Shown here piece by piece: positions 26,153-35,327 of a stretch of DNA of 64,000 bases (positions are counted from its first letter, which is position 1; each line of letters begins with the position of its first letter). The notes below the pieces were generated by a model, which was given only the letters and a program-made list of their open reading frames with translations, had not been told where the DNA came from and did not search any database. The translations under genes were made by a program, and so were the position numbers. Source of the DNA: Bifidobacterium catulorum (GTDB lineage Bacteria > Actinomycetota > Actinomycetes > Actinomycetales > Bifidobacteriaceae). The stretch spans positions 24,659 to 88,658 of the forward strand of contig NZ_QFFN01000007.1 of the NCBI RefSeq assembly GCF_003129925.1, read 5' to 3'.

Positions 26153-26383
26153 ATGCTTGCCGAAGCCGTCGAACACCTGATCAAGAACATCGTTGATTTC
26201 CCGGACGACGTTTCCGTGAAGTCCCATGAGAACAACCGCGGCGAACTGCTTCGCGTGCGGGTGAACCCGGAGGACATCGGACGCGTCATCGGTCGTGGAG
26301 GACGCACCGCGAACGCCATTCGCACCGTGGTGCAGGCCCTGGCCGACCACAAGGTCCGCGTCGACATCATGGATGTTCGCTGA
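26153..26383 (+). CDS. khpA: KH-domain RNA-binding protein (KhpA/YlqC family)
   Basis: A 76-residue protein with a single KH domain; the GxxG loop is VIGRGGRTANAI at about residues 45-56. It starts 2 bases after the rpsP stop. KhpA forms a dimer with KhpB (EloR/Jag) in other Gram-positives, where it affects cell elongation and small-RNA binding. Location between rpsP and rimM is the normal arrangement. Confidence 0.94.
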   Translation: MLAEAVEHLIKNIVDFPDDVSVKSHENNRGELLRVRVNPEDIGRVIGRGGRTANAIRTVVQALADHKVRVDIMDVR

Positions 26384-26443
26384 TTCGGGACCATCGGTCC
26401 GGATGGCGATCGCCCGTCGCAATCACCCGATAGAATCGGGACG

Positions 26444-27031
26444 ATGACGACAGCGACGACAGCAAAGATGACGGAACAGGCGATGGCGGAACAGCATAAT
26501 GCAGACCCTCAGCAGCGCGAGTTGCTGAGGGTCTGTCGTATCGGCAGGGCGCAGGGGCTGAAGGGCGAGGTCAATGTGCGCGCCTTCACCGACGACCCCG
26601 AGGAACGGTTCGCGCCCGGTTCCGTGCTATTGACCGACGACGGCCGCGAGTTCACGGTCGTCAGATCACGCAAATTCAAGGAACGCTGGATCGTATTGTT
26701 CGAGGGCGTGACCGACCGCAACGCGTCGGAGGCCCTGAACGGCACGATGCTGTATACGGAGCCCGTATATTCCGACGACGAGGACGACGACGGTTTTTAT
26801 GCCGAGGAGCTGATCGGACTCGAAGCGCGTATCTACGATGCCGATGAATATACGGTCGCCGGCAAGGTCACGGACGTGGCGGAATCCCCCGCGCAGTGGC
26901 TGCTCACCATCACCGAACCCAGCGGCGCGGAATCATTGGTCCCGTTCGTCGAGGAGATCGTGCCCGAGGTCGATCCGGAGGAAGGATATATCGTGATCGA
27001 CCCCCCGAATGGACTGTTGCGGGATCGCTAA
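26444..27031 (+). CDS. rimM: Ribosome maturation factor RimM
   Basis: A protein of up to 195 residues. The RimM domain begins at LLRVCRIGRAQGLKGEVNVRAF (about residues 27-48) and a PRC-barrel follows (YAEELIGLEARIYD, about 125). The ending IDPPNGLLRDR is typical. It helps assemble the 30S head. The first 25 residues are unusual for RimM, and codons there lie within a perfect 13-bp inverted repeat (26502-26535), so a later start (for example ATG 26483) remains possible. Confidence 0.94.
   Translation: MTTATTAKMTEQAMAEQHNADPQQRELLRVCRIGRAQGLKGEVNVRAFTDDPEERFAPGSVLLTDDGREFTVVRSRKFKERWIVLFEGVTDRNASEALNGTMLYTEPVYSDDEDDDGFYAEELIGLEARIYDADEYTVAGKVTDVAESPAQWLLTITEPSGAESLVPFVEEIVPEVDPEEGYIVIDPPNGLLRDR
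26502..26535. repeat. Perfect 13-bp inverted repeat inside the rimM 5' region
   Basis: CAGACCCTCAGCA (26502-26514) and TGCTGAGGGTCTG (26523-26535) form a perfect stem with an 8-base loop. It has no following T tract. Confidence 0.9.
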
Positions 27032-27033
27032 CC

Positions 27034-27099
27034 GTTCACGAATCGTCAGATAGGCGGATTTTTAGCGCTCACATCACTCGTATCTGTCGATTCGTGAAC
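27034..27099. repeat. Palindromic element with TTCACGAATCGTCAGATA arms, copy 1
   Basis: GTTCACGAATCGTCAGATA (27034-27052) faces TATCTGTCGATTCGTGAAC (27081-27099), 18 of 19 bp paired. It fills the gap between rimM and trmD. The same arm occurs at 32055-32120. Confidence 0.85.
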
Positions 27100-27131
27100 T
27101 CGAAAACCTCGGATGCGATACGCTGGGACCT

Positions 27132-28067
27132 ATGCATATCGACATCGTTTCCGTGTTTCCCGAGTATTTCGACGTCCTGAAACTCAGCTTATTGGGCAAG
27201 GCCCAGCAGCGCGGTCTGCTGACCGTCACCGCCCACAATCTGCGCGACTGGACGCACGACGTGCATCATTCGGTGGACGACACCCCGGTCGGCGGCGGTG
27301 CCGGCATGGTGATGAAGCCTGAGATCTGGGCGCAGTGCCTCGACGACATCATGGGCCTCGAACCGGCCGATTTCAGCGCCGACGGCGAACCGGTCCTGTC
27401 GCGTGACTTCCATCTCGTACCGGCGACCGGCGCGCAATCGCCTGCGGTGGCACCCGACGGGCAGCCGACCGACGCCACGGACACACACGGCCGACCGATC
27501 CTCATCTTCCCCAATCCGTCGGCGCCGTTGTTCACCCAGGCCGACGCCACGGACCTCTCGCATGCCGAACGGCTGGTCTTCGGCTGCGGCCGGTATGAGG
27601 GCATCGACGCGCGCGTGCCGGAGTATTATGCGCGTCAGGGCGTCGAAGTGCGTGAATATTCGATCGGTGACTACGTGCTCAACGGCGGCGAGGTGGCCGT
27701 ATCCGCCATGATCGAGGCGATTGTACGTCTGATTCCGGGGTTCATGGGCAATCCCGAATCGATTGTGGAGGAATCCTATACGGGCGATCCGCTGTTGGAG
27801 CACCGGCAGTTCACGCGGCCGACCGCATGGCGCGGGCTCGCCGTATCCGACGTGCTGACCAGCGGCGACCACGGCAGGGTCGATCGCTTCCGCCGCGACG
27901 AGGCGTTGGAGCGCACGTCGCGCATACGCCCCGATCTCATCGAACGACTGGATTGCAAGGAGCTAAGCAAGAACGACCGCAAGACGCTGATGATGCTCGG
28001 CTGGGAGGTATCCGGACATCATCCGCGCCATCAGGCGGTCGACCATCTTCCCGTGCGGTACTTCTAG
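27132..28067 (+). CDS. trmD: tRNA (guanine-N1-)-methyltransferase
   Basis: A 311-residue SPOUT methyltransferase for m1G37. Conserved regions are MHIDIVSVFPEYFD, DTPVGGGAGMVMKPE, FGCGRYEGIDARV, the knot sequence EYSIGDYVLNGGE (about 175-190), and EESYTGDPLLEHRQFTRPTAW. An insert near residues 95-125 makes it longer than the E. coli enzyme (255). Last gene of the rpsP operon, but separated from rimM by 100 bases that hold a palindromic element. Confidence 0.96.
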   Translation: MHIDIVSVFPEYFDVLKLSLLGKAQQRGLLTVTAHNLRDWTHDVHHSVDDTPVGGGAGMVMKPEIWAQCLDDIMGLEPADFSADGEPVLSRDFHLVPATGAQSPAVAPDGQPTDATDTHGRPILIFPNPSAPLFTQADATDLSHAERLVFGCGRYEGIDARVPEYYARQGVEVREYSIGDYVLNGGEVAVSAMIEAIVRLIPGFMGNPESIVEESYTGDPLLEHRQFTRPTAWRGLAVSDVLTSGDHGRVDRFRRDEALERTSRIRPDLIERLDCKELSKNDRKTLMMLGWEVSGHHPRHQAVDHLPVRYF

Positions 28068-28103
28068 GCGACACTATTCCAGGTATCGCTATTCCAGGCG
28101 ACG
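28068..28103. repeat. Short direct repeats of ctattccaggcgacg
   Basis: Three imperfect copies of (c/t)tattccagg(c/t)(g/a)(a/t)cg occur in the short gap between convergent trmD and rsmD. No hairpin was seen. Confidence 0.7.
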
Positions 28104-28679
28104 CTATTCCAGGCAACGCTCGAAATAGAATACGGCGGTCTCGCCGTATTTGCGGCTCTGGGTGATTTCCCATCCGTCGGGGGCGGTCGGCTCCTCGGAG
28201 CGCGCCGACCGCTCCAGCATGATCACGCCGCGTGGATCCACGATGCCGTTAGTCACTAACATTTGCATCAAGTCGTTGCAATTGTTGGTGTCGAAGGCAT
28301 ACGGCGGATCAATGAAAATCAAATCGAATGATGCTCCCGGCGCGTTGACGTATTTCTCGGCCTTCGTCTTGACCACGCGGGCGCTCATGTCGGCGTTCCA
28401 CGCCTTCGACTGCTTGAGGCGTGCGAGCGATCGGCCGAGCATCGCGGCGGCCGGGCCGGAGGATTCCACCGCCACCAGCGACCGCGCCCCGCGCGACAAC
28501 GCCTCGATGCCGAGCGCGCCGGTGCCGGCGAACAGGTCGAGCACACGGGCGTCGGGCAGGATGTCGATGGCCGTCAGATGGGAGAAGATGGCCTCCTTCG
28601 TACGGTCGGTGGTAGGCCGTGTGCCGCTTTTCGGCGTCGTGACCTCAAAACCCTTGAATCGTCCCGCAATAATACGCAT
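28104..28679 (-). CDS. rsmD: 16S rRNA (guanine(966)-N2)-methyltransferase RsmD
   Basis: A 191-residue methyltransferase. MRIIAGRFKGFEVTTP and RPTTDRTKEAIFSHL are the family N-terminus. The SAM site is VLDLFAGTGALGIEAL (about 53-68), and the catalytic motif is FIDPPY at about 125. The start at 28679 is chosen because RsmD proteins begin MRIIAG; two further ATGs lie upstream. In actinobacteria rsmD often follows recG, as here (recG lies upstream on the same strand). Confidence 0.94.
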   Translation of the reverse strand: MRIIAGRFKGFEVTTPKSGTRPTTDRTKEAIFSHLTAIDILPDARVLDLFAGTGALGIEALSRGARSLVAVESSGPAAAMLGRSLARLKQSKAWNADMSARVVKTKAEKYVNAPGASFDLIFIDPPYAFDTNNCNDLMQMLVTNGIVDPRGVIMLERSARSEEPTAPDGWEITQSRKYGETAVFYFERCLE

Positions 28680-28726
28680 AGATTCCATTATGCACGGAAC
28701 CGCCATGATTCCCGCAGTCCCGCGTC

Positions 28727-28835
28727 ACTCGTGGCGGGCCTGCCATGTAGACCGGGCCTGCCATGTGGGCCGGACCCGCCACGACATCACGCCGGACGGA
28801 TGACGCGCAAACCGGCCCGCATGACGCAGACCGCA
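28727..28835. repeat. Structured GC-rich repeat between recG and rsmD
   Basis: GTGGCGGG and CCCGCCAC form a stem around direct copies of gggcctgccatgt. The 3' part ccggcccgcatgacgcagac (28812-28831) matches 12598-12617 with one difference. It may act as a terminator or processing signal. Confidence 0.6.
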
Positions 28836-28838
28836 TCA

Positions 28839-31331
28839 TCACGTGCTGGTGATGAACTGCTCGTTGCCGCGCGTGAAGTCGAGCACGGCGCCGGCAAGGT
28901 TCACCTCGGCGTGCAGTTCGGGATCGGCGTCGAGCAGCGCCTGCGCCTGTTCGCGCGCCTGGGCGATCATGTCGGCGTCCTTGACCACACGCAGCAGCTT
29001 CAACGACGAACGACCGCCCGACTGTGCGTCGCCCAGCACATCGCCGGCACCGCGCAGTTCGATGTCGGCCTGGGCGATGTCCGCGCCGTCGGTGGACGTG
29101 CGGATGACCTCCAGACGTTGCGCCGCCAGCGAATCCGGTTCGGCGCGTGAGATCAGGAACGCCCAGCTGTTCGTGCCGCCTCGCCCCACGCGCCCGCGGA
29201 GCTGATGCAGCTGAGACAGTCCGAACCTGTCGGCGTCGAAGATCACGATGCAGCTGGCCTGCGGTACGTCCACGCCGACCTCGATCACCGTGGTCGCCAC
29301 CAGCACCGGCGTACGCCCCGACGAGAAGCCGTCCATCACCTGGCGTTTCGTCTCGTCGTCGTCGCGCCCGGTCAGCGTGGCCAGTTCGATCCCCTGGAAC
29401 TGCGGCAGCGCCGACAGACGGTCGGCGATCTCCTCCACGGAATGCAACGGCGGCTTCGGCTCGTTCGAGCCATCGGCGTCCGTTCCGTCGAACGGATCGT
29501 CGATCATCGGCCCAGCCTCCTCGGCGCGTCGCGACGAACGTTTCCTCGACGTCGACGACGTCTCCTCATCCTCCGTGTTCGCGTCGATGCGCGGGCAGAC
29601 GATGTACGCCCGCTCCCCCGCGTCCACGCGCGCCCGGATATGCGAGAACATCCGCGCCATCGTATGCCCATCCGCCTCCGGCACCACGATCGTGCGAATC
29701 GGCTTGCGGCCGCCCGGCAGCTCGGTCAGCCACGAGATGTCGAGGTCGCCGAACCACGTCATGGCAGCGGTGCGGGGAATCGGCGTGGCCGTCATGACCA
29801 GCAGATGCGGTGCGCGTTCGGATTTACGGCGCAGCGTCTCACGCTGCTCCACACCGAACCGATGCTGCTCGTCGATCACCGCGAGTGCGAGATTCGGCGC
29901 CTGGAACGATTTGGAGAACGCGGCATGCGTGGCCACGACGATGCAGGGCGTGCCGCTGGCCGCGAGCCCAAGCACGCGGCGGCGGGCGGCGAGCCTCATG
30001 CCGCCGGTGAGCAGGAGCACGTCCACGTCGCCGCCGACCATGCGGTTGATGCTCGCGTAATGCTGTTCGGCGAGCACCTGGGTGGGGGCCACGAGCACGG
30101 CCTGATGCCCGGCGTCGACGGCCTGCAGCATGGCCGCCACGGCCACGACCGTCTTGCCGGAGCCGACCTCGCCTTGCAGCAGACGCTGCATGGGGGCGGA
30201 TTTCGTCATGTCGGCGGCGATGTCGTCGATGACCTTCCGCTGGCCGTCGGTCAACGCGAACGGCAACGATGCGATGAATTTCCCTTGCCGGGTCTGGCCC
30301 GCGTCCACATCGAACACGTCGATGCCGGTCGGCTGCGGGCACGGATAGGCGTCGATGGTCGTGGCGTGGCGGCGGACGGTGAGCAGCGCCGTCTGCGCGA
30401 TGAACGCCTCCTCGAAGCGCAGGGTGCGGATGCCCTCGTGGAACCGGCGGACCGATTCGGGGTCGTGGATGGCGAGGAACGCCTCGGCCCGATGCAGCAG
30501 CCGGTTGTGGGTGCGCACGGATTCGGGCAGGATGTCGGGGATGGCGTGAGCAAGGTCCGCCGGGTCCAACGGAACCGGTTCGTCGGTCGTCGGAGCAGGG
30601 CCGGGAGCAGGATTGGGAGCAGGTCCGGGCGTCGGGGCTGATTGGGCGGCAGACGATGCTCCGGTCGTACGCGTATCAGTCGGCCTATCGGCCATCATCC
30701 GCAGGAATCCGAGGATCGATTCGTGAATATGATCGGTCGATATGCGCGAACTGGCGTGATATACGGGCTGCGGCCGCGAGACCTTGGCCAACGCCGCCGA
30801 TACGGAGTCTATCTCCCCCGGGCGCCCGTCGGGCCCGTACACCACGACCACGTCGGGATGCGTGAACTGCAGATTGTCGTTGAACACCGTCGGATCGCCG
30901 GCGGCCACGACCACGGACCCCGACCGCAGCCGGGATCCCATCCAGTCGGCGTATCCCCTGTTGTGGGAAAAGAACACGAGACGCACTGTTCCGGGGGCCA
31001 CATGCGCATATCGGGAGGCGACGTCCGGATCGGCAAGGTCGAAACGCGGCGAGCGCCCCACGATGTCGGCATCGTCGAGCACGGCCTCCACGCGGAATCC
31101 GCGGCGGGCGTTCATCGGCACGACGCGCAGCTCCCTCACGGTCGCGACGAACACCGCCTTCACGCCGACGGCGATACTGCGAATCGGCGTGACGGGCACG
31201 GGGTCCGTCACACGGAACGGGTAATAGGTCAATGCGTCGCCGACCGTGACCACGCCCAGCGATTTCAACGCGCCGACACGCCGTTTGTTCGTCATCAACG
31301 ACGAGACGGCGGTATCCAGGGCAATAGTCAT
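28839..31331 (-). CDS. recG: ATP-dependent DNA helicase RecG
   Basis: An 830-residue helicase. The N-terminal wedge/OB domain (about 1-200) includes SLGVVTVGDALTYYPF. The helicase core starts with LTDGQRKVIDDI and Walker A GEVGSGKTVVA (about 385), then the DEAD-type motif VIDEQHRFGV, motif III TATPIPRT, and motif VI QLRGRVGRGG. It reverses stalled forks and processes recombination intermediates. An acidic insert with EDEETSSTSRKRSSRRAEEAG at about 600 seems lineage-specific. The start is ATG 31331 with GGAG before it; ATG 31340 is less likely. Confidence 0.96.
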   Translation of the reverse strand: MTIALDTAVSSLMTNKRRVGALKSLGVVTVGDALTYYPFRVTDPVPVTPIRSIAVGVKAVFVATVRELRVVPMNARRGFRVEAVLDDADIVGRSPRFDLADPDVASRYAHVAPGTVRLVFFSHNRGYADWMGSRLRSGSVVVAAGDPTVFNDNLQFTHPDVVVVYGPDGRPGEIDSVSAALAKVSRPQPVYHASSRISTDHIHESILGFLRMMADRPTDTRTTGASSAAQSAPTPGPAPNPAPGPAPTTDEPVPLDPADLAHAIPDILPESVRTHNRLLHRAEAFLAIHDPESVRRFHEGIRTLRFEEAFIAQTALLTVRRHATTIDAYPCPQPTGIDVFDVDAGQTRQGKFIASLPFALTDGQRKVIDDIAADMTKSAPMQRLLQGEVGSGKTVVAVAAMLQAVDAGHQAVLVAPTQVLAEQHYASINRMVGGDVDVLLLTGGMRLAARRRVLGLAASGTPCIVVATHAAFSKSFQAPNLALAVIDEQHRFGVEQRETLRRKSERAPHLLVMTATPIPRTAAMTWFGDLDISWLTELPGGRKPIRTIVVPEADGHTMARMFSHIRARVDAGERAYIVCPRIDANTEDEETSSTSRKRSSRRAEEAGPMIDDPFDGTDADGSNEPKPPLHSVEEIADRLSALPQFQGIELATLTGRDDDETKRQVMDGFSSGRTPVLVATTVIEVGVDVPQASCIVIFDADRFGLSQLHQLRGRVGRGGTNSWAFLISRAEPDSLAAQRLEVIRTSTDGADIAQADIELRGAGDVLGDAQSGGRSSLKLLRVVKDADMIAQAREQAQALLDADPELHAEVNLAGAVLDFTRGNEQFITST

Positions 31332-31420
31332 ACGCTCCATCCTACTGTCTCCTCTCCCGGAGGACGGGAGGATTGAACGAACGGTCTCGTGGAGTTGATG
31401 GTGATGCGTGCGCAGGCGCT

Positions 31421-31468
31421 CCCCTCAGTCAGCTCCGCTGACAGCTCTCCTCGTCCCCGTGGGGAGCC
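31421..31468. repeat. Dispersed two-hairpin element, copy 2
   Basis: First stem GTCAGC-tcc-GCTGAC; second stem GCTCTCCTC..GGGGAGC. Flanked by CCCCTCA. Confidence 0.8.
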
Positions 31469-31639
31469 GGATGGGTGCGAGGTTCGGCCCCCTCTATGCC
31501 GGGAGCGCCGCCGGCCGACGCAGCCAGCCCGGTCGTCACCGGCTCGGCTCCCTCTGCCGGGAGCACCGGCCGGATGCCGCATCCCCCGCGGCCCCGATGG
31601 GAGCTGTCAGACGGCGGTCTGCCCACCCCCAAGTACGAC

Positions 31640-31669
31640 AAAGCCCCGGCGGCAGATGCCCCGGGGCTT
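31640..31669 (-). terminator. rpmB terminator
   Basis: Stem AAGCCCCGG (31641-31649) / CCGGGGCTT (31661-31669), with a TTTGTCGT tail on the minus strand, 24 bases past the rpmB stop. Confidence 0.75.
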
Positions 31670-31692
31670 GACGCAATACCGCGCAATCGCAA

Positions 31693-31884
31693 TCAGGCGA
31701 CGCGCTGGACCTTGCCGCCCTTGATGCAGGAGGTGCACACGCGAAGGCGAACGTTCTCGCCATCGATGCTGGTGCGAACCGGCTGCAGGTTCGGAAGGAA
31801 ACGACGCTTGTTACGACGATGCGAGTGAGAAACGGTGTAGCCGACCTGCGGGCCCTTGCCGCAGACTGCACAACGAGCTGCCAT
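31693..31884 (-). CDS. rpmB: 50S ribosomal protein L28
   Basis: A 63-residue ribosomal protein. [21 protein letters not shown] and the [12 protein letters not shown] core identify L28. Two CxxC pairs (CAVCG and VCTSC) mark the zinc-binding form, which responds to zinc supply in some actinobacteria. Start at 31884 with AGAGGAG upstream. Monocistronic, with its own terminator. Confidence 0.96.
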   Translation of the reverse strand: MAARCAVCGKGPQVGYTVSHSHRRNKRRFLPNLQPVRTSIDGENVRLRVCTSCIKGGKVQRVA

Positions 31885-32054
31885 GATGACTCCTCTAACT
31901 TACTGTTTGTTCAAGTCTTTCCCGTGTCCCCGTCGGGATGCCCCGGCCTGAACACACAACTTCACGATATTAGCGCGAAATACGGGTTTTTGCAAATAAG
32001 CACGGTATCATGCCGAGTTTTTTACGGAATCGCCGCATGAAGCGGGTGGAGGAA

Positions 32055-32120
32055 ATTCACGAATTGTCAGATACACGCCAAAAACAGGGGATTTTGGGGT
32101 GTATCTGACGATTCATGAAT
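32055..32120. repeat. Palindromic element with TTCACGAATTGTCAGATAC arms, copy 2
   Basis: Left arm 32055-32083 and right arm 32092-32120 pair at 26 of 29 positions. Outer part ATTCACGAATTGTCAGATA matches the element at 27034. It lies between the CPBP protease gene stop and the rpmB promoter and may also terminate the former. Confidence 0.85.
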
Positions 32121-32125
32121 GGAAG

Positions 32126-33724
32126 TCACGAGAACGCCGCGGCAATCGGCGCGCCGAGCGTCCATATCGTGGTCACGACGATGAAGGCGACCATACCGGG
32201 GTTGCCGAGGACGACGCGCAGCCGGTTGCCCGGTGCGAGATCCAGGCCGGCCGGTCTGGTGAAGAACTCCCTGCGCTTGCGTATGAGCAGCACCAGGCCG
32301 GCGATTATCAACCCCAGGATGACGAGCAGATAGACGCCGAACACGGCCAGAGCGGGGCCGGACCTTGCAAGCGCATCCATGACCGCGGCAGAGTCGTCGG
32401 TGTTGAGATTATCGAACGCCGAAAAGTCGAGACCGGACATCAGCAGCGGCCCGACCACGCCGCCCATGAGATTGGTGGCCGCATGCATGGCGATGGTGTA
32501 TTGGACCTTGCCGGTCCGCGTGTAGATGTAGGCCCACAGCAGCCCCCATCCGAATGTGTAGAACGTCTGGTACGTGTTCGTGTGCATGAGACAGAACAGC
32601 AGGCCGGACATGAGGATGGCGATTTTCTCGCCGTAGACGCGCAGACGGTCGATGAGCATCTTGCGGAAGATGAGCTCCTCGAAACAGGGGGCGAGGATGA
32701 CGGCCACCATGGATTCCACGGTGAAGTCGAGCAGCACGAATTCGCTGCTGCCCGTGGACATGGCGTCGTCGAGGATGTTGGAGTATTTGCCCATCGACAG
32801 CAGATTGGAGACGAGCTGGCCGAGGAGATTGCCGCCGTACATGATGGGGAAGCCCATGAGGAAGATGGCCAGCCAGCGGCCGGGGCCGAAGGCGGATCCG
32901 GGGTCGTCGCGGCCGGGGCGCGGCGGATGGCTTGGCGCGGAGCGGAAGACGAGCAGGCACAGGGGCACGCCGATCCCATACTGGGCAAGGGATGAGAGGC
33001 CCATATTGATGGACGAACCGGATTTGTTGGTGATGCCCGGGCTGACGATTTCGGCGATGACGCCGAGGATGACGGCGCCGACCATGGTGGCCGCAAGGAA
33101 CACGAGCAGGGCCCATCCGGTGCGGTTGAACGCCTTGCGGGCTGTGCGCAGATTGACCGCTGGGAAGAACCGGAGCGGTTTGGCGAGCGCCTTCGGGGCG
33201 GCGACGGGAGGAACCGGGTATGCACCGGCCGGAGCGGGGGCGTACGCCCCGGCTGGCGGGACCGGCGGATACGGCTGGTACGGGAAGGCGCGTGCCGGGG
33301 TCGCCACGGGCGTAGGTTGGATGGGACCGGGATACGCGCTATATGCGGGTTGCGGCTGCGACCATGCGGCATACGGGTCGGAGGGCATGGGGCCGCCGTG
33401 CGCCGCCGGAGCCACCGGCATGGGAGCGGGAGGCATCGGATTCGCCGGAACCGGTCCGGCCGGCATTGCGGGGCGTGCCGCGGCGTGACGGGCGGAACCG
33501 GCGGAATACCGGGCCGATGGCTGTGCGGGTGCGGGCTGAACCGGGACCGGCGACTGCGGATATGCGGGTCGGGCCGCGTGTCTGGGCGCCGCATGACGGC
33601 CACTGCGCGGGGCACCGGACATCGGGCCATCCCCCTGCGGCTGGCCCGCGGTCCACGTGTTCCGGTCGTCATTCCGGTCCGCCGCGGGCCATCCCTCTTC
33701 CCCATGCCCCGTATGTTCGTCCAT
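32126..33724 (-). CDS. CPBP-family intramembrane metalloprotease (CAAX-like)
   Basis: A 532-residue protein. Residues 1-190 are Pro/Ala/Gly-rich, disordered and cytoplasmic. The membrane part has about eight helices starting near residue 200. The protease motif EELIFRKM supplies EExxxR (about 370-377), and the second site FCLMHTNTYQ supplies a conserved His (about 405). This family cleaves within membranes and includes bacteriocin-immunity and prenyl-protein proteases; its substrate here is not known. The start is ATG 33724 with GAAAGGGGCGGT upstream. Start at 33757 lacks a ribosome site. Confidence 0.9.
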   Translation of the reverse strand: MDEHTGHGEEGWPAADRNDDRNTWTAGQPQGDGPMSGAPRSGRHAAPRHAARPAYPQSPVPVQPAPAQPSARYSAGSARHAAARPAMPAGPVPANPMPPAPMPVAPAAHGGPMPSDPYAAWSQPQPAYSAYPGPIQPTPVATPARAFPYQPYPPVPPAGAYAPAPAGAYPVPPVAAPKALAKPLRFFPAVNLRTARKAFNRTGWALLVFLAATMVGAVILGVIAEIVSPGITNKSGSSINMGLSSLAQYGIGVPLCLLVFRSAPSHPPRPGRDDPGSAFGPGRWLAIFLMGFPIMYGGNLLGQLVSNLLSMGKYSNILDDAMSTGSSEFVLLDFTVESMVAVILAPCFEELIFRKMLIDRLRVYGEKIAILMSGLLFCLMHTNTYQTFYTFGWGLLWAYIYTRTGKVQYTIAMHAATNLMGGVVGPLLMSGLDFSAFDNLNTDDSAAVMDALARSGPALAVFGVYLLVILGLIIAGLVLLIRKRREFFTRPAGLDLAPGNRLRVVLGNPGMVAFIVVTTIWTLGAPIAAAFS

Positions 33725-33910
33725 CACCGCCCCTTTCCGGCGAAACCGCATCGTCAACTGTCTGTCACTCTAGCAGCCGGGGCCCTTCCGCCGCCGGCTT
33801 TCCCATCCGAACCCTGCGATACGACGTAATTCATTCTGCGTTCATATCCGGGGGCGTCAACGCCCGGAATCGGCCGTTACCATAAAAGCTGAACGCGAAC
33901 GAGGAGCATC

Positions 33911-35203
33911 ATGACCGACCATCGCACCACCGACACCCCACCGGCCCCGGCAGCCGGCACCGCCCGACTCACCGCACGCGAGAAGAAGTGGATCGTCTAC
34001 GACGTCGGCAACTCCGCGTTCGTGCTGCTGTCCACCGCCGTGATCCCCATCTACGCGAAGTCGCTGATGCCGGCGGACGGCAACATCGTTTCGGCCTGGG
34101 GCTATGCGCAGACCATCGCCTCGCTGGTCATCGCCCTGCTCATGCCGCTGCTCGGCTCGATCGCCGACGTGCAGGGCATGAAGATCAAGTTCTTCCTCGG
34201 GTTCTTCGGCACGGGCGCGGTGATGTGCTGCGCGATGGCACTGCCGCTCACCTGGCTGCCGTTCCTCATCGTCTACGTGCTCGCCACCATAGGCCTCAAC
34301 GGCTCGCTCACCTTCTACGACTCGATGCTCATCGACACCACCATCAACGAGCGCATGGACAAGGTCTCCTCGCATGGCTACGGCTGGGGCTACGTCGGCT
34401 CGACGATCCCGTTCATCGCCTGCATCGCGCTGATCTTCGGCGGCCCGGCGCTCCTCGGCTGGTCCACCGCGGCCTGTACACGCGCCAGCTTCGTCATCAC
34501 GGCCATCTGGTGGGTGGCGTTCACGATCCCGCTGCTCACCAGCTACCGTCAGGTGCATTACCGCGCCACCCGCGAGCACACGCGCGAGGCCGTGCGCGGC
34601 ACGTTCACCGAACTCGCCGGCACGTTGCGCAAGCTCGTACGCAACAAGCCGTTGTGGATGTTCATGGTGGCGTTCTTCTTCTACATCGACGCGGTCAACA
34701 CCGTCATCTCGATGAGCACCTCATACGGCACGCAGCTCGGCATCGATTCCACGCAGCTGGTGGTGGCTCTGTTGGTCACACAGTTCGTGGCGTTCCCCTG
34801 CGCCATCATCTACGGGCGTCTGGCGGGACGCTTCGGCTGCAAGCCGATGATCATGGTGGCGGTGGCCGCATACATGGGCATCGTGTTCTTCGCCACGTTC
34901 TTCCTCAAGGCCGCGCTGGAGTTCTGGATCCTCGCCATCCTGGTCGGCATGTTCCAGGGCGGCATCCAGGCGTTGAGCCGTTCGTATTACGGCAAGATCA
35001 TCCCCAAGGACCATGCGAACGAATACTACGGCCTGTACGACATCTTCGGCAAGACCGCCTCGATTCTCGGCACGTTCCTCGTGGCCACGACGACCACCCT
35101 GACCGGCAACGCGAGCCTCGGCGTGCTCTCCATCGCCATCCTGCTCGTCGTGGCCCTCGTCTTCCTCACCCTGCAGAAGGATCCGACCCGCGCCCAGGCG
35201 TGA
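33911..35203 (+). CDS. MFS transporter of the UMF1 family (Atg22-like)
   Basis: A 430-residue protein with about 12 membrane helices. WIVYDVGNSAFVLLSTAVIPIY at about 28-50 is the UMF1 signature, and LGSIADVQGMKIKFF lies between helices 2 and 3. A central basic loop (RATREHTREAVRGTF) splits two six-helix bundles. The second half includes LSRSYYGKIIPKDHANEYYGLYDIFGK. Related proteins export amino acids or other small solutes from vacuoles in fungi; the bacterial substrate is unknown. Start has GAGGAG upstream. Monocistronic. Confidence 0.9.
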   Translation: MTDHRTTDTPPAPAAGTARLTAREKKWIVYDVGNSAFVLLSTAVIPIYAKSLMPADGNIVSAWGYAQTIASLVIALLMPLLGSIADVQGMKIKFFLGFFGTGAVMCCAMALPLTWLPFLIVYVLATIGLNGSLTFYDSMLIDTTINERMDKVSSHGYGWGYVGSTIPFIACIALIFGGPALLGWSTAACTRASFVITAIWWVAFTIPLLTSYRQVHYRATREHTREAVRGTFTELAGTLRKLVRNKPLWMFMVAFFFYIDAVNTVISMSTSYGTQLGIDSTQLVVALLVTQFVAFPCAIIYGRLAGRFGCKPMIMVAVAAYMGIVFFATFFLKAALEFWILAILVGMFQGGIQALSRSYYGKIIPKDHANEYYGLYDIFGKTASILGTFLVATTTTLTGNASLGVLSIAILLVVALVFLTLQKDPTRAQA

Positions 35204-35327
35204 TCTCCCCAACGTCGGCCACCATCTTTCGGTTGCATCCGCGAATCGCAACCAAAAAAACGGCGCGCAACCATATGCGATCAATGGCTGCATCGTGTTG
35301 ATTCCAACGTTTTCGTCCTATCATCCG

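Larger units (their letters stand above)
31332..31692. other. Intergenic region with a two-hairpin element and related GC-rich stems
   Basis: No gene was seen. The region holds two-hairpin element copy 2 (31421-31468), further copies of ggctc(c)ccctctgccgggagc-type stems (31480-31570), and the rpmB terminator (31640-31669). Confidence 0.6.

Noticed and set aside
29205..30641. Plus-strand open frame of about 480 codons opposite recG
   Set aside because: recG on the minus strand has complete helicase motifs; the plus frame is a shadow.
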